The notes beneath the pieces are model-generated. The model made no database searches and was not told the origin of the DNA. It saw nothing but the letters and a program-made list of their open reading frames with translations. A program made the translations under genes and the position numbers. A stretch of 63,027 nucleotides of DNA from Clostridia bacterium (GTDB taxonomy: Bacteria; Bacillota; Clostridia; Oscillospirales; CAG-272): assembly GCA_017937135.1 (NCBI GenBank), contig JAGBEE010000015.1, forward strand, positions 1 to 63,027. The letters run 5' to 3'. Positions within the stretch are counted from its first letter, which is position 1; the number at the start of each line of letters is the position of its first letter. Positions 42,557-52,418 of this stretch are shown here, piece after piece.

Positions 42557-43222
42557 ATGAGAATAGCACTTGACGGACCAAGTGGCGCAGGAAAAAGCAC
42601 CGTAGCTAAGGCGCTTGCAAAAAAGCTTGGTATAATTTACGTGGATACAGGCGCGCTTTATCGCACTGTTGGCCTTTTTGTAAGGAATAATGGAGTTGAC
42701 AAGGAAGACACTAAGGCTGTAATTGATTTGTTACCGAAAATCAAGCTCAATATGGAGTTTATAAACGGTGAGCAAATAATAACCTTGAATGGTGAAAGGG
42801 TTGGCGATAACATAAGAACAGGCGAAATAGCTATGTATGCCTCACGTGTTTCTGCAATTCCTGAGGTAAGAGCGTTCCTTTTGGAAACTCAAAGAAAAAT
42901 AGCAAGAGAAAACGACGTAGTAATGGACGGACGTGATATTGGCACAGTTATTATTCCCGATGCAGAGGTAAAAATCTTTATGTTTGCATCCCCCGAGGCA
43001 AGAGCTATGAGAAGATACAAGGAGCTTGTACAAAAGGGCGAGGAATGTACCTATGAGGGCGTTTTACAGGACATTATAACAAGAGATAGAAACGACTCTA
43101 CAAGAGAAACAGCGCCTGCGGTTGCAGCAAAGGACGCAGTTCTTTTGGATAACTCTAATCTTGATGTAGATGGCTCTGTTGAAAGAGTAATTGAAATTAT
43201 AAAAAGTAAGGTTGAAATATGA
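42557..43222 (+). CDS. cmk: Cytidylate kinase
   Basis: This 221-residue enzyme phosphorylates CMP and dCMP. P-loop DGPSGAGKSTVAKALA, the substrate loop VDTGALYR and MDGRDIGTVI are diagnostic. A GGAGG site precedes the ATG. It overlaps plsC by four bases. The order cmk-plsC-ispH-rpsA is a known clostridial cluster, which supports all four calls. Confidence 0.96.
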   Translation: MRIALDGPSGAGKSTVAKALAKKLGIIYVDTGALYRTVGLFVRNNGVDKEDTKAVIDLLPKIKLNMEFINGEQIITLNGERVGDNIRTGEIAMYASRVSAIPEVRAFLLETQRKIARENDVVMDGRDIGTVIIPDAEVKIFMFASPEARAMRRYKELVQKGEECTYEGVLQDIITRDRNDSTRETAPAVAAKDAVLLDNSNLDVDGSVERVIEIIKSKVEI

Positions 43223-43884
43223 ACAAGTTTTATAGAGCAATGAAGGCGATGTTTGGAAAGCTATTCAAGCTTCTATTTAGGGTAAAGATAATAAACCCTG
43301 AAAACGAGGTTTTGGATAGACCCTATATCGTTTGCTGTAACCATACAAGCCTTTTTGACGTGGTAGTAATTTCCCTTGCTATGAAAACTCAAATTCGCTA
43401 TATGGCGAAAAAAGAGGTATTTAAGGTACCAATATTAAGTAGCTTTGTTAAGGCAATGGGAGCATATCCTGTTGACAGAAAAAAGGGTGGAGCTGCCGCT
43501 ATTAAGAAAACGCTTGAAATATTAAAGGATGGCTCATGCGTTGGAATTTTCCCACAGGGCACAAGACATAAAAAGGTTGACCCAAGAACCACCGAGATAA
43601 AGGACGGCATTGGTATGATAGCTGCGCGTAGTGGGGTTGGAATTTTACCTGTTTGTATAAGAACTAAGAAAAATAAGCTTAAATTCTTCCGTCGCACTGA
43701 GTTCGTTATAGGAAAGTATATACCACCCGAGGAAATAGCCTTTCCAGAGCTTGGTGGACGTGAAAAATACAGAGAAATTTCACAGCTTGCATTCAGCAAG
43801 GTGTGCGATATGAACGATGAGGGACGCGCCCTGCCACAGCCACAAGAAAAGAGAGAGCTTACAGATGATAAAAATAGCAAATAA
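43219..43884 (+). CDS. plsC: 1-acyl-sn-glycerol-3-phosphate acyltransferase
   Basis: This 221-residue membrane-associated enzyme has the catalytic HxxxxD motif in CNHTSLFDVVV and the substrate motif IFPQGTRHKK, where FPEGTR is more common. It makes phosphatidic acid from lysophosphatidic acid. There is a short hydrophobic N-terminal region. It overlaps cmk by four bases at its start and ispH-rpsA by 20 bases at its end. Confidence 0.93.
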   Translation: MNKFYRAMKAMFGKLFKLLFRVKIINPENEVLDRPYIVCCNHTSLFDVVVISLAMKTQIRYMAKKEVFKVPILSSFVKAMGAYPVDRKKGGAAAIKKTLEILKDGSCVGIFPQGTRHKKVDPRTTEIKDGIGMIAARSGVGILPVCIRTKKNKLKFFRRTEFVIGKYIPPEEIAFPELGGREKYREISQLAFSKVCDMNDEGRALPQPQEKRELTDDKNSK

Positions 43885-45904
43885 CGCAGGCTTTTGCTTC
43901 GGGGTCAGACGAGGAGCTGACACGGTAGAGGAGCTTATCAAAAATAAGACACAGGGTGAGGTCATTTGCACTCTTGGCAAGCTTATACATAACGAAAAGT
44001 ATAACGAATATCTTGAAAAAAGTGGAGTTTTCGTTTTAGAGGTTGACAAAATTAACGAGGTATTTGAAAACGCCAAAAACGGAGCAAAAACAACCGTTGT
44101 TACAAGAACTCACGGAGTTGAAGCTGACATACAGACAATACTTGAAAAATGTGCAGAGGAATGTGACAGCTTCAAGGTGGTTGACTGCACCTGCCCGTAT
44201 GTAAAAAAGATACATAAAATAGCAGGTGAAAACTCGGGGGAAAATCAAATCTTTATTTTGATAGGTCAAAAGGAGCACCCGGAGGTTAAGTCGATAATAA
44301 GCTACGCAAAAAATGAAAGTCACGTATTTTTAAATGGCGAGGAGCTTGAGGAGTACTTAAAGAGTGCATATTATGAAAATAAAGAGCTAATAATGGCTGC
44401 TCAGACGACACAAAAGCTCAGCGAATGGAAAAAATGTCAAAAAATTATCAAAAAATACTGTACAAATGCAAAAATTTTTGATACAATATGTAGTGTTACC
44501 GAAAAAAGACAAACAGAGGCAGAGAAAATCAGCCGTGAGTGCGACGTGATGTTCGTAATCGGTGGTAAGGATAGCTCAAACACCTCTAAATTGGCGCAGG
44601 TTTGCTCAAAGCATTGTGAAAAAACGTTTTGGATACAGACAAGCGCTGACATACAGTTTGATAAAATCGGCGACGCAAAAAATATAGGTATAACTGCGGG
44701 CGCTTCCACACCCGACAGTTTAATTCAGGAGGTAAAAGAAACTATGAGCGAAATCATGGAAGAGAGCTTTGCAGAGCTTTTTGCAAAGGAATGTGAGGAA
44801 AACAAAGCGAAAGCGAAAATATATACAGGAGCAACAGTTACCGGTACAGTTATGTCGATTTCTGAAAACGAAATCCGTCTTGACCTCGGCGCAAAGGTTA
44901 CAGGCGTTATAACAAGAGACCAAATTACAGAGAACAATGATGCAAAGCTTGCACAGATGTTTAATATCGGTGACGAGGTTGAGGCATCTGTTATAAGCGT
45001 AAGCGACAGAGATGGCATTGCTATCCTTTCAAAGAAGAAGGTTGACAATGTTAAGAACTGGAAGAAGATTGTTGAATACGCACAAAGTGGCGAAACAGTA
45101 AACGCAAAGATTACTGAGGCTATCAAGGGTGGCTTAGTAGCCGATATTGATGGTGTTAGAGTATTTATTCCAGCATCTATGTCAGGCGTAGCTAAGGATG
45201 CAGATTTGAGCGTTCTTGCTGGTACAGTACAAGAGGTTAAAATTGTAGAGGTTAAGGACGAGCGCAGAAAGGTAATTGCTTCAATTAAGGCTGTTCTTCG
45301 CGAGAAGGCTAAGGCTGAAAAGGAAGCATTCTGGAACAAAATCGAAGAGGGTATGGTTATCGAGGGACCTGTTAAGAGCCTTACATCATACGGCGCATTC
45401 GTTGACCTTGGCGGAGTAGATGGCTTAGTACATATCACAGAGCTTTCCTGGAGAAGAGTTAAGCACCCAAGCGAGGTTGTAAATGTTGGCGACGTTATAA
45501 AGGTATTTGTAAAGGCTGTTGACAAGGAAAACAAGAGAGTATCTCTTGGCTATAAGACAGACGACCAAAATCCTTGGAACATATTTAAGTCACAATATGC
45601 ACAGGGCGATGTTTGCGAGGTTAAAATAGTTGGCATCACAAGCTTCGGCGCATTTGCACAAATCGTTCCGGGCGTTGATGGACTTGTTCACATCAGCCAA
45701 ATCGCAGATCAAAAGATAGAGTCTATTGCAGACCTTCTTAAGGTTGGCGAGGTTAAGGAAGCAAAGATAGTTAGTATCGATGATGAAAACAAGAAGGTTA
45801 GCCTTTCAATCAGAGCACTTCTTCCTGTAAACGAGGAAGCAGCTGAGGAAGTAGCTGAGGAAGTAGCACAAGAGGCAGAAGCTACAGAAGAAATAGCAGA
45901 ATAA
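43865..45904 (+). CDS. ispH: IspH-ribosomal protein S1 fusion
   Basis: From the ATG at 43865 the protein has 679 residues, and the start lies within the plsC end. Residues 1-285 are 4-hydroxy-3-methylbut-2-enyl diphosphate reductase. The cluster Cys residues sit in AGFCFGVRRG, DCTCPYVKK and FDTICSVT, with HGVE and KEHPE as substrate motifs. From about 320 four S1 RNA-binding domains follow; the third and fourth end in DGLVHITELSW and DGLVHISQIA. The C-terminus is Glu-rich. Such fusions occur in Clostridia and join isoprenoid synthesis to a ribosome-linked protein. An internal start for a separate S1 product is possible. Confidence 0.95.
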   Translation: MIKIANNAGFCFGVRRGADTVEELIKNKTQGEVICTLGKLIHNEKYNEYLEKSGVFVLEVDKINEVFENAKNGAKTTVVTRTHGVEADIQTILEKCAEECDSFKVVDCTCPYVKKIHKIAGENSGENQIFILIGQKEHPEVKSIISYAKNESHVFLNGEELEEYLKSAYYENKELIMAAQTTQKLSEWKKCQKIIKKYCTNAKIFDTICSVTEKRQTEAEKISRECDVMFVIGGKDSSNTSKLAQVCSKHCEKTFWIQTSADIQFDKIGDAKNIGITAGASTPDSLIQEVKETMSEIMEESFAELFAKECEENKAKAKIYTGATVTGTVMSISENEIRLDLGAKVTGVITRDQITENNDAKLAQMFNIGDEVEASVISVSDRDGIAILSKKKVDNVKNWKKIVEYAQSGETVNAKITEAIKGGLVADIDGVRVFIPASMSGVAKDADLSVLAGTVQEVKIVEVKDERRKVIASIKAVLREKAKAEKEAFWNKIEEGMVIEGPVKSLTSYGAFVDLGGVDGLVHITELSWRRVKHPSEVVNVGDVIKVFVKAVDKENKRVSLGYKTDDQNPWNIFKSQYAQGDVCEVKIVGITSFGAFAQIVPGVDGLVHISQIADQKIESIADLLKVGEVKEAKIVSIDDENKKVSLSIRALLPVNEEAAEEVAEEVAQEAEATEEIAE

Positions 45905-45906
45905 TT

Positions 45907-45940
45907 AAAAAAGCCACAAGCCAATTGCTTGTGGTTTTTT
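45907..45940 (+). terminator. Terminator after ispH-rpsA
   Basis: GCCACAAGC pairs with GCTTGTGG around CAATT and is followed by TTTTTT. Confidence 0.85.
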
Positions 45941-45959
45941 AAAAACAAGTGTAAATGAA

Positions 45960-45988
45960 AACAGACTCATTTTGTAAATGAGTCTGTT
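45960..45988 (-). terminator. Terminator after the 34-residue peptide gene
   Basis: AACAGACTCATTT at 45960-45972 pairs with AAATGAGTCTGTT at 45976-45988. On the minus strand a TTTTC tail follows. Confidence 0.7.
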
Positions 45989-46035
45989 ACTACACTCTTT
46001 AAGCTAACTGTAAGGAGTGTGTCATTCCCTGCAAA

Positions 46036-46140
46036 TTAGTTGCAACAGCAGCAAAGAAGGATAGCGGCAAGAATAACTATCCATATAATGTCGTTGTCAA
46101 AAAGATTGCACAAGCAGTTCATATTATTACCGTTTCTCAT
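46036..46140 (-). CDS. Small Cys-rich hydrophobic protein (34 residues)
   Basis: An AAAGGA site precedes an ATG at 46140. The frame encodes 34 residues starting MRNGNNMNCLCNLF, with one membrane-spanning stretch (IIWIVILAAILL) and CCCCN at the end. Short proteins of this shape, with Asn/Cys-rich ends and one hydrophobic helix, are widespread in Clostridia and have no known function. Its own terminator follows at 45960-45988, so this looks like a real small gene. It is too short for routine gene callers. Confidence 0.7.
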   Translation of the reverse strand: MRNGNNMNCLCNLFDNDIIWIVILAAILLCCCCN

Positions 46141-46262
46141 ATAAAGAGTCCTTTTATGGAATTTGAAAGACATAAGCGTAAATCACTTACGCCTCTCTGT
46201 TAATAATACTATGTCGATAAATATCAAATGTTACCGAAAAATATCAATTTACAACGAATACA

Positions 46263-46898
46263 TTATTTTAAATGTAAGGAATCGGCAGTTAAAAAGTCAT
46301 TAGCAAACGATATTGAGCGTGCGTTAAGCTCCTTGCTCGCGCCACAGCACTTGCATCTTACAGCTACAGTATCAGCACCAACGCTAAGCTCATAATCACC
46401 GTGACCCTCGGGGCAACGACAATAAATTTTGCCCTCGTCATTCAAATCGGCAATTACAAAGGAAAGTATATCTAAAATCTGTGGATCGGGAAGTGTATTT
46501 TCATTTTCGTCCGACTTTAGACTCTCAATTGATGCATCACCAAGCAGCTTAGCTATTTCATCGTTTGATTGCTTAATAGCGCTTGAAACCTCGTTTTCCT
46601 TGCCAATAAAGCAAATATCAATACCGCAAACGGAGCAGGGTATAACGAAAACATCACTACCAAAAAATACTTCCCTTGATAAAATATAATTATGTGGCTT
46701 TGGACAAGCAAGGCAGGGAACAGTTAAACGGAATTTCCCGTCACGCATTTTTTCTACGCTAAGCGAGCTATTGCCACAGTCACACTTTAGCTTAAACAAA
46801 TCACCACTAAGTGAAAATGCTCCTATCATACTCGTAGTAACTCCTAAGCAGGAAGGACATCTATAAGCAAGAGTGGTTTTTCTTTGGTCTAAAATCAC
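46263..46898 (-). CDS. Multiple zinc-ribbon protein
   Basis: From the GTG at 46898, ten bases after GAGG, the protein has 211 residues. It has several Cys pairs: CPSC at 14-17, a Cys pair around LKCDCGNS, CLACPKPHNY, CSVCG, then CRCPEGH and CKCCG. This suggests three zinc-ribbon units separated by a helical middle part (NEVSSAIKQSNDEIAKLLG). There is no membrane segment from this start. An ATG 18 codons upstream would add a hydrophobic stretch that lies inside the promoter, so I reject it. Function is unknown. Confidence 0.72.
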   Translation of the reverse strand: MILDQRKTTLAYRCPSCLGVTTSMIGAFSLSGDLFKLKCDCGNSSLSVEKMRDGKFRLTVPCLACPKPHNYILSREVFFGSDVFVIPCSVCGIDICFIGKENEVSSAIKQSNDEIAKLLGDASIESLKSDENENTLPDPQILDILSFVIADLNDEGKIYCRCPEGHGDYELSVGADTVAVRCKCCGASKELNARSISFANDFLTADSLHLK

Positions 46899-46930
46899 AG
46901 ATAATACCTCACAAAATCTTAATATAAAAT

Positions 46931-46959
46931 AGTATATAACAAAAATTGACAATTGTCAA
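46931..46959 (-). promoter_or_regulatory. Promoter with a 14-bp palindrome
   Basis: On the minus strand TTGACA (46959-46954) and TATACT (46936-46931) have a 17-base spacer. The -35 lies in TTGACAATTGTCAA (46946-46959), a perfect palindrome that could also be an operator. Confidence 0.7.
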
Positions 46960-46996
46960 CAAAATTTAAGCTTTTAGAAGGGAGGCATAGAGCCAT

Positions 46997-49375
46997 ATGT
47001 CAAGCGTTTACGATAAAGACACCGACTCCGTATATATAAGCGCAAGAGAGCTCTGCGCGTTTGTATATAGAGGTGGCGATATAGACACGAGATGGCAAAA
47101 TGGAAATAAATATGGTAGTGCCATAGTGTCACACAGAATATGGCAAAAAAAGCCTAACATAGTTGATGCCTACACCTTTAAAACCGTTGTACAGGGAGTT
47201 ACTATAACAGTATATACCTATCCCGAGGGGGTAGTCGAGGGAGAAAACGGATATATGATAAATCAGGTAAATTCAGTTCCGTATAGCCTTGACGACATCG
47301 AAAACGGAGAGCTTGAAATTTCAGTTCAAAGTGCATTTATCAGCGCTTATATAATTTCCCAAAAATTCAAGCAGCAAACAGTAGAGGCGCAAATAACCTT
47401 CTACAAGGAGAGTAGCGATGAGGAGCGCTCCTTTAAAAAGCTGTGCACAATTGATGAATTAACCTATGAGTTTGAAAGGGCGATAAATCTATTTTTACCC
47501 TTCGCAAAAATAATAAGGGAAAGAACAACAAAAACCCTGCCCGAGCTTGCAAATCTGCATTTTCCATTCAAGGGTGGAGCAAGAGAGGGACAAAGGGACT
47601 TTATAATAGAAGCCTTCCGTTCAATAAGAGCGCACAAAAGGCTTGTTTTAGAGGCTCCTACAGGAACAGGAAAAACAATGGCATCGCTCTATCCGTCGCT
47701 CAAATCAATTGGCGAGGGCTATGCTGATAAAATATTTTACTTTACAGGCAAAACAACGACAGCCACAGTTGCCCTAAGTGCTATTGATATAATGAGAGAC
47801 CAAATACCAAATTTGCGCTCAATTCACATTTCCTCAAAGGATAAGTGCTGTGTATCGTTTGCGCCTGGTACAAGGCGCAAGTGCGAGCCAAGGCATTGTA
47901 AGGTTACGCGCGCCTACTATGAAAAAATAAATGAAGCGCTTTTGGAGCTTTTAAGAGATTATAGAACCTACACAAAGGATATAATTGACAAGGTTAGTCA
48001 AAAATATTCCGTTTGCTCATATGAGCTTTCCTTGGAGCTTTCCGAATGGTGCGAGCTTGTCGTATGCGACTACAACTATCTTTTTGACTTGCAAGCATAT
48101 TTAAGAAGGTATTTTGAATGTGGTAGCGAGGCAGAATTTATTTTCTTGATTGATGAGGCGCATAACCTGCCCGACAGAGCAAGGGAGATGTATTCAGCCG
48201 CGCTATGCCTTAGTGAGTTTACCGACATATGCAAAAGATATGCAAGCGATAAGAATTTAGCCGCACCCTGTGTTGATATTTTGGGTGCATTTGATGTTTT
48301 TCACGCCCTTGCAATGAGTGAAAAAATGGAAATAGATGATAAAGTGTGTGGCTTTTATCTCAACTCTCAGCTTCCAGATGATATAGCTGAGCCATTTGAA
48401 AAATTCGTGCGTGGCGCAAGAAGGCTATTTAATAAGGACATAAACGACGACGAGCTGCACGAGGTGTATATGAACGTCAAGAAATTCCTTAGTGTATGCG
48501 AAATCTTTGACAAGCGATTTACAATGTATATAGAGGCAAGGGATAACGATGTTAAGGTGCGCCTTATGTGCTTAGACCCATCATTTATGCTTGATGCGTG
48601 TATGAAAAAGGGAATTTCAACCATACTTTTCTCAGCAACCCTAACCCCCCTTGAATACTTTAAGGACGTCTTAGGATGTCAAAAAACAAACACTCTGTCG
48701 CTAAAATCGCCCTATGAAAAGGAAAAGCTATGCTTAGTTGGTGTAAACAACATAAGCACAAGATATGAGGATAGAGAAAAAAGCGCAAATAGCGTAGCAA
48801 ATATAATTCGCGCCGCAATTGAGGGCAAAAGTGGAAATTATATCGTTTATTTTCCGTCGTACTCCTATTTAACCTCAGTTCGTGAAATATTTGAGAAAAA
48901 ATATCCAAAAATAAATGTAACGTATCAAAAAAAGAGTATGTCCGAAAGGGCTAAGCGAGAATTTCTCGATTCCTTTGAGGAGAAAAAGGAGGGCACGCTT
49001 GTTGGCTTTTGCGTAATGGGTGGAAGCTTTTCAGAGGGTATTGACCTTCGTGGCGAGAGACTTATTGGCGCAGTTATTGTCGGTGTCGGCTTGCCAACCA
49101 TTAGTAGCGAGCTAAACATCATAAAGGAATATTATGATAATACACGCGAAAATGGCTATGCCTATGCATACACCTATCCGGGTATGATTAAGGTAATGCA
49201 GGCAGCAGGACGTGTTATAAGAAGCGAGGATGAAAAGGGAATTGTATTTTTAGTAGATGACCGATTTGCCTCTCCTGAGTATAGAGCTCTTATGCCAGAG
49301 TACTGGTCGCACATAAAATACTTGAATAATGCTAAGGATTTGCTAAAGGAAGTTACAGAATTTTGGAAAAAATAG
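46997..49375 (+). CDS. DinG/XPD-like ATP-dependent DNA helicase
   Basis: This 792-residue superfamily 2 helicase has motif I (APTGTGKTMASLYP), motif II (LIDEAHNLPDRA) and motif VI (QAAGRVIRSEDEKG). Between motifs I and II are four Cys that match the XPD-type [4Fe-4S] cluster (KDKCCVS, RRKCEPRHCK, YSVCSYE). The N-terminal 190 residues carry no obvious nuclease motif. A role in DNA repair or R-loop removal is likely. It starts 99 bases from the divergent zinc-ribbon gene. Confidence 0.9.
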   Translation: MSSVYDKDTDSVYISARELCAFVYRGGDIDTRWQNGNKYGSAIVSHRIWQKKPNIVDAYTFKTVVQGVTITVYTYPEGVVEGENGYMINQVNSVPYSLDDIENGELEISVQSAFISAYIISQKFKQQTVEAQITFYKESSDEERSFKKLCTIDELTYEFERAINLFLPFAKIIRERTTKTLPELANLHFPFKGGAREGQRDFIIEAFRSIRAHKRLVLEAPTGTGKTMASLYPSLKSIGEGYADKIFYFTGKTTTATVALSAIDIMRDQIPNLRSIHISSKDKCCVSFAPGTRRKCEPRHCKVTRAYYEKINEALLELLRDYRTYTKDIIDKVSQKYSVCSYELSLELSEWCELVVCDYNYLFDLQAYLRRYFECGSEAEFIFLIDEAHNLPDRAREMYSAALCLSEFTDICKRYASDKNLAAPCVDILGAFDVFHALAMSEKMEIDDKVCGFYLNSQLPDDIAEPFEKFVRGARRLFNKDINDDELHEVYMNVKKFLSVCEIFDKRFTMYIEARDNDVKVRLMCLDPSFMLDACMKKGISTILFSATLTPLEYFKDVLGCQKTNTLSLKSPYEKEKLCLVGVNNISTRYEDREKSANSVANIIRAAIEGKSGNYIVYFPSYSYLTSVREIFEKKYPKINVTYQKKSMSERAKREFLDSFEEKKEGTLVGFCVMGGSFSEGIDLRGERLIGAVIVGVGLPTISSELNIIKEYYDNTRENGYAYAYTYPGMIKVMQAAGRVIRSEDEKGIVFLVDDRFASPEYRALMPEYWSHIKYLNNAKDLLKEVTEFWKK

Positions 49376-49385
49376 TATAAAACTA

Positions 49386-49414
49386 TTGTAAAATATAAAT
49401 GATAGTGCTATAAT
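49386..49414 (+). promoter_or_regulatory. Promoter for asnS
   Basis: TTGTAA at 49386-49391 and TATAAT at 49409-49414 have a 17-base spacer. The leader is only about 40 bases, too short for a T-box. Confidence 0.65.
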
Positions 49415-49457
49415 ATTAAATATTTTATTTGTAAATCTTGAAAAGAGGTAAAAATAA

Positions 49458-50852
49458 ATGTTAAGAACAACTGTAAAAGAAATATTTACCACACCAGAAA
49501 AATTTGCCGATAAGCAAATAACAGTTGCAGGCTGGGTAAGGACCTTGCGCTCAAGCAACGCATTCGGCTTTATTGAGCTAAATGACGGTAGCTATTTTAC
49601 AAATATTCAAGTAGTTTTTGAGGAAGCATTTCTTGATAATTACAAGGACATTGCAAAGCAAAACGTAGGTGCATCCTTAATAGTTGAGGGCACTCTCGTT
49701 TTAACACCTGAGGCAAAGCAGCCATTTGAAATCAAGGCTAAAAAAATAGAGGTAGAGGGCTTATCTACTCCTGACTATCCACTCCAAAAGAAAAGACACT
49801 CTCCTGAGTTTTTGCGTACAATAGCGCACCTAAGACCAAGGACAAATCTTTTTAGCGCAGTATTCAGAGTTCGTTCAGTTGCTGCATTTGCAATACACAA
49901 GTTCTTTAATGAGAGGAACTTTGTTTACGTTCACACTCCAATAATCACAGGCTCCGACTGTGAGGGCGCAGGCGAAATGTTTAGATTAACAACCCTCGAC
50001 CTTGAAAACCTTCCTAAAACTCCCGATGGAAAAATTGATTTTTCTAAGGACTTCTTTGGTAAGAGCGTAAATCTTACCGTATCAGGTCAATTAAGCGCAG
50101 AAACCTATGCTATGGCGTTTGCAAATGTATATACCTTTGGACCAACCTTCCGTGCAGAGCGCTCAAATACAGCGCGCCACGCAGCAGAGTTCTGGATGAT
50201 GGAGCCGGAAATTGCATTTGCTGATTTGAAGGACGATATGGCGCTTGCTGAGGATATGATAAAGTACGTAGTAAAATACGTAATGCAAGAATGCCCTAAG
50301 GAAATAGAATTTTTTAACAAATTTGTTGATAATACCTTAGTATCACGTCTTACCAACCTTTTGGAAAATGACTTCGGTCACGTTACCTATACCGAGGCAA
50401 TTGAGATTCTTGAAAAGAGTGGCAAAAGCTTCGACTACCCTGTTAAATGGGGCATCGACCTTCAAACAGAGCACGAAAGATATATCACCGAGGAGGTATT
50501 TGGTAAGCCTGTATTCGTTACAGACTATCCAGCAGAAATCAAAGCCTTCTATATGCGTCTAAATGATGACAACAAAACCGTTGCCGCAATGGATATGCTC
50601 GTGCCTGGTGTTGGAGAGCTCATCGGTGGCTCACAGCGTGAGGAAAGACTTGACTATTTATTAAAGGCTATGGAAAAATTCAACCTAAACGAAGAGGACT
50701 ATTGGTGGTACTTAGAGCTTCGTAAATACGGAGGCACCAAGCACGCAGGCTTCGGCTTAGGCTTTGAAAGACTTATTATGTACATTACAGGTGTATCTAA
50801 CATCCGTGACGTAGAATCATATCCACGTACTACGGGTAATGCCGACTTCTAA
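49458..50852 (+). CDS. asnS: Asparaginyl-tRNA synthetase
   Basis: This 464-residue class IIb synthetase has an N-terminal OB-fold ([20 protein letters not shown]). Motif 2 is [16 protein letters not shown] and motif 3 is [15 protein letters not shown]. The ATP and Asn pocket residues in [12 protein letters not shown] and the tail [13 protein letters not shown] are typical of AsnRS. An AAAGAGGT site precedes the ATG. The gene appears to be monocistronic. Confidence 0.96.
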   Translation: MLRTTVKEIFTTPEKFADKQITVAGWVRTLRSSNAFGFIELNDGSYFTNIQVVFEEAFLDNYKDIAKQNVGASLIVEGTLVLTPEAKQPFEIKAKKIEVEGLSTPDYPLQKKRHSPEFLRTIAHLRPRTNLFSAVFRVRSVAAFAIHKFFNERNFVYVHTPIITGSDCEGAGEMFRLTTLDLENLPKTPDGKIDFSKDFFGKSVNLTVSGQLSAETYAMAFANVYTFGPTFRAERSNTARHAAEFWMMEPEIAFADLKDDMALAEDMIKYVVKYVMQECPKEIEFFNKFVDNTLVSRLTNLLENDFGHVTYTEAIEILEKSGKSFDYPVKWGIDLQTEHERYITEEVFGKPVFVTDYPAEIKAFYMRLNDDNKTVAAMDMLVPGVGELIGGSQREERLDYLLKAMEKFNLNEEDYWWYLELRKYGGTKHAGFGLGFERLIMYITGVSNIRDVESYPRTTGNADF

Positions 50853-51079
50853 TTTGAATTTTGAACATCAATAAGCGTCGAGATACTTCGTTGCTCCTCA
50901 TCCACGACCTCGACTATCGCCAAGATAGCCATCGTCCGTGGCTTGTGGTGCGCCTTGTCTCTCTTGCTTCTTAATGCTCAAAAAGACCAAGGATATTATG
51001 TAGAGTTTCTTGGCTTCTAAATCTATGCTGGGCATAATTAACAACAAGCAATTTTACTTTTCTTATGAAAGGCAGTTTT

Positions 51080-52363
51080 ATGAAAAAATATACTGAAATG
51101 ACAAAAGAAGAGCTTTTAGCTGAAAAGGCAGAGCTCGAAGCAAAATATAGAGAATATCAAGCAAGAAATCTCTCGCTTAATATGGCAAGAGGAAAGCCTT
51201 GTGTTGAGCAATTAAATCTTTCAATGGGTATGATGGACGTACTAAACGCAGATAGCGACCTTACCTGTGATGACGGAACAGACTGCCGTAACTATGGCGT
51301 GCTTGACGGAATCAAGGAGGCACAGGAGCTTTTGGCTGATATGATGGAGGTGCCCTCTGACCACATCATAATCTATGGCAACTCAAGCCTTAATGTAATG
51401 TTTGACACCGTCGCACGCTCAATGTCACACGGTGTTATGGGCTCAACTCCTTGGTCAAAGCTTGACAAGGTAAAATTCCTTTGTCCCGTTCCAGGCTATG
51501 ACAGACACTTTAGAATTACAGAATACTTCGGCATTGAAATGATTAACATTCCAATGACTCCCGAGGGACCTGATATGGATATGGTAGAAAAATTGGTTAG
51601 TGAGGACGAGAGCATTAAGGGTATTTGGTGCGTTCCAAAGTATTCAAACCCACAGGGCTACTCATACTCTGACTTAACCGTTCGTCGCTTTGCAAGATTA
51701 AAGCCGGCAGCTAAGGACTTTAGAATTTACTGGGATAACGCATATACCATTCACCATCTTTACGATAATGAGCAGGACAATTTAGTAGAGATTTTGGCAG
51801 AATGTAAGCGAGCAGGCAACCCCGACCTCGTTTACAAATTTGCTTCAACCTCTAAAATTAGCTTTCCGGGCTCTGGTATTGCTGCCCTTGCTTCGTCAAA
51901 TAACAATTTAGAGGACATAAAGGAACAGCTTGGTGTTCAAACAATTGGACACGATAAGGTAAATCAGCTTCGTCACGTAAGATTCTTTGGCGATATTCAC
52001 GGTATGATAGAGCATATGAGAAAGCACGCTGACATTCTTCGTCCAAAATTCGAGGCGGTTCTTGAAATTTTGGAAAGAGAGCTCGGTGGACTTGACATCG
52101 GCGAGTGGACAAAGCCTAAGGGTGGATACTTTATTTCCTTCGACTCCTTAGAGGGCTGTGCAAAGGACATAGTTGCAAGATGCAAAAAGGCAGGCGTTGT
52201 AATGACAGGCGCAGGCGCAACATATCCCTACGGTAAGGACCCCAAGGATTCAAACATAAGAATCGCTCCATCCTACCCACCACTTTCAGACCTCATTATC
52301 GCAACAGAGCTATTTACTCTTTGCGTAAAGCTTTCAAGCATAAACAAGCTACTTAGTAAATAA
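51080..52363 (+). CDS. Aminotransferase, type Ic aspartate aminotransferase family
   Basis: From the ATG at 51080, preceded by GAAAGG, the protein has 427 residues. It contains MARGKPCVEQL near the start, PVPGYDRHFRI, CVPKYSNPQGYSYSD, the Asp/Tyr cofactor contact YWDNAYTIHHL and the PLP Lys in STSKISFPGSG. The pattern is that of the Asp_aminotransf (PF12897) group, which includes aspartate aminotransferases. Substrate range is uncertain. A 227-base spacer with an imperfect hairpin separates it from asnS, and a strong terminator follows. Confidence 0.87.
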   Translation: MKKYTEMTKEELLAEKAELEAKYREYQARNLSLNMARGKPCVEQLNLSMGMMDVLNADSDLTCDDGTDCRNYGVLDGIKEAQELLADMMEVPSDHIIIYGNSSLNVMFDTVARSMSHGVMGSTPWSKLDKVKFLCPVPGYDRHFRITEYFGIEMINIPMTPEGPDMDMVEKLVSEDESIKGIWCVPKYSNPQGYSYSDLTVRRFARLKPAAKDFRIYWDNAYTIHHLYDNEQDNLVEILAECKRAGNPDLVYKFASTSKISFPGSGIAALASSNNNLEDIKEQLGVQTIGHDKVNQLRHVRFFGDIHGMIEHMRKHADILRPKFEAVLEILERELGGLDIGEWTKPKGGYFISFDSLEGCAKDIVARCKKAGVVMTGAGATYPYGKDPKDSNIRIAPSYPPLSDLIIATELFTLCVKLSSINKLLSK

Positions 52364-52367
52364 TATA

Positions 52368-52418
52368 GATAAAAGCAAATAAACGCACTCTTTTTGAGTG
52401 CGTTTATTTGCTTTTATC
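52368..52418. terminator. Perfect 23-bp-stem bidirectional terminator
   Basis: GATAAAAGCAAATAAACGC... folds back on its exact complement around a TTTTT loop. It lies between converging genes and holds the stop codon of the XRE gene. Confidence 0.9.

Noticed and set aside
43817-43864. Earlier ATG for the IspH-S1 gene
   Set aside because: It would add 16 residues of plsC-overlapping sequence before the conserved MIKIANNAGFC start.
49376-49457. Possible T-box leader upstream of asnS
   Set aside because: The space from promoter to start codon is about 40 bases, and the T-box sequence is absent.
50853-51079. Imperfect hairpin between asnS and the aminotransferase gene (CCACG...CGTGG) as a riboswitch
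   Set aside because: The pairing is interrupted, there is no clear terminator switch and no known aptamer features. I leave it as an unexplained fold, possibly a decayed repeat.
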